A stretch of 6,914 nucleotides of DNA. Source: Mycobacterium sp. (GTDB lineage: Bacteria; Actinomycetota; Actinomycetes; Mycobacteriales; Mycobacteriaceae). Both the position numbers and the translations under genes were made by a program. The notes under the pieces are model-generated. The model was not told the DNA's origin. It searched no databases and worked only from the letters and a program-made list of their open reading frames with translations. Location: positions 1 through 6,914 of the forward strand of contig VERS01000111.1 in the NCBI GenBank assembly GCA_018882545.1. Reading direction: 5' to 3'. Positions within the stretch are counted from its first letter, which is position 1. Every line of letters starts with the position of its first letter. Positions 6,232 through 6,914 of this stretch are shown piece after piece.

Positions 6232-6914
6232 TGCGCTTCGCCCTCGACGCCGAGCAGCGCCAGTTTGCCGCCAGCATCGACGCCGCGCTGGCCGATGCCG
6301 ACCTACCAGCCGCCGTGCGGGCCTGGAACAAGGGCGACGCCGGGGCGGCCCGCGCGGTGTGGACGCGACTGGCCGATCTGGGGATCACGGCTCTGGGTGT
6401 GGCCGAGGAGTTCGGCGGAGTCGGTGCACATCCGGTGGACCTCGTCGTCGCCGTCGAACGTCTGGGCCGCTGGTGCGTTCCCGGTCCGGTGGTCGAGTCC
6501 ATCGCCGTCGCGCCGCTGCTGCTGGCCGGCGACGACCGCTCAGCCGCACTGGCGGCCGGGGATCTGATCACGACGGTGGCGATGCCGCCGATGGTTCCGT
6601 TGGCCCTCGACGCCGAGTTCGCCGGGCTGACGTTGCTGGCCGGGGACGGCGTGGTCGCGGCGGCAGCGCCCTCGGCGGGCCACCCGTCAGTCGATCCCGC
6701 CAGGCAGCTGTTCCAGGTGCGGGCGGTCGGTGACCAGTGGCGGGCCGACACCGACCGGGCCTTCGACTTCGGTGCGCTGGCCACCACGGCGCAACTGCTC
6801 GGCGCCGGCCAGGCGATGCTGGAGATGTCGGTGGACCACGCCAAACAGCGCACCCAGTTCGGCCGTCCGATCGGCGGTTACCAGGCCATCAAACACAAAC
6901 TCGCCGACGTACAC
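6231..6914 (+). CDS. fadE32: Acyl-CoA dehydrogenase-like subunit FadE32, 3' end beyond the window
   Basis: The first 228 residues of an acyl-CoA dehydrogenase-family protein that runs off the right edge. The N-terminal helical domain includes ITALGVAEEFGGVGAHPVDL (52-71). FGRPIGGYQAIKHKLAD (210-226) is the conserved C-domain motif. The middle beta domain is strongly reduced: I see no equivalent of the SEPxSGSD or NGxKxW motifs of FadE31. The position 30 residues before the FGRPIG glycine, where IVD-type enzymes place the catalytic Glu, is Gly181 (in FDFGALA). It therefore looks like the non-catalytic partner of an alpha2-beta2 dehydrogenase with FadE31. As I recall, a fadE32 deletion in mycobacteria leads to accumulation of a methyl-oxo-octanedioate intermediate, which would place the complex late in the pathway. 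The ATG shares a base with the fadE31 stop, and GGGAAGGGG (6212-6220) is a purine-rich ribosome site 10 bases upstream. Confidence 0.9.
   Translation, partial: MRFALDAEQRQFAASIDAALADADLPAAVRAWNKGDAGAARAVWTRLADLGITALGVAEEFGGVGAHPVDLVVAVERLGRWCVPGPVVESIAVAPLLLAGDDRSAALAAGDLITTVAMPPMVPLALDAEFAGLTLLAGDGVVAAAAPSAGHPSVDPARQLFQVRAVGDQWRADTDRAFDFGALATTAQLLGAGQAMLEMSVDHAKQRTQFGRPIGGYQAIKHKLADVH

Noticed and set aside
1..6914. A new or undescribed system, mobile element, CRISPR array or RNA gene.
   Set aside because: Every open stretch is explained by the known HIP-degradation gene set; no transposase, terminal repeats, spaced direct repeats or tRNA/rRNA-like segments were seen by eye.

Overview
The window looks like part of the chromosome of a mycobacterium or close mycolic-acid actinomycete. 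The DNA is GC-rich and almost wholly coding. The gene content and order (thiolase, TetR regulator, SDR, acyl-CoA dehydrogenase, divergent acyl-CoA synthetase, two more acyl-CoA dehydrogenases) follow M. tuberculosis Rv3556c-Rv3563, recalled here as fadA6-kstR2-[PPE64]-Rv3559c-fadE30 / fadD3-fadE31-fadE32. This is the KstR2-controlled region for breaking down the last two rings (C and D) of cholesterol and other steroids, that is, of the indanedione propionate HIP. The PPE64 gene that interrupts the M. tuberculosis cluster is absent, so a non-tuberculosis environmental species is more likely. The species cannot be fixed from the sequence alone.

Layout. Minus-strand operon, read right to left: fadE30 (3438-2275), an ipdF-type SDR (2275-1484), kstR2 (1487-888) and fadA6 (891 to past the left edge). 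Plus-strand operon, read left to right: fadD3 (3500-5092), fadE31 (5092-6231) and fadE32 (6231 to past the right edge). Every junction within an operon is a 1-4 base start/stop overlap (TGATG or ATGA), so translation is probably coupled throughout.

The only non-coding DNA is the 61-base divergent intergenic region, 3439-3499. It holds a perfect match to the KstR2 operator consensus (3455-3468), promoter-like hexamers for both directions and a Shine-Dalgarno site for fadD3. The fadE30 promoter appears to place its start point at the GTG start codon, so that transcript may be leaderless.

How the genes work together (from knowledge of the families): FadD3 makes HIP-CoA, which is both the pathway intermediate and the KstR2 inducer. 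The SDR and FadE30 act on the bicyclic CoA esters. FadA6 performs a thiolytic cleavage after ring opening. FadE31 with FadE32 forms a heteromeric acyl-CoA dehydrogenase acting late in the pathway. KstR2 lies inside one of the two operons it controls, which closes a feedback loop.

I found no RNA genes, mobile elements, CRISPR arrays or terminators. The cluster is a recognised pathway and not a new system. The points most worth checking are the compact divergent promoter, a second palindrome beside the operator, and the split of active-site residues between FadE31 and FadE32.
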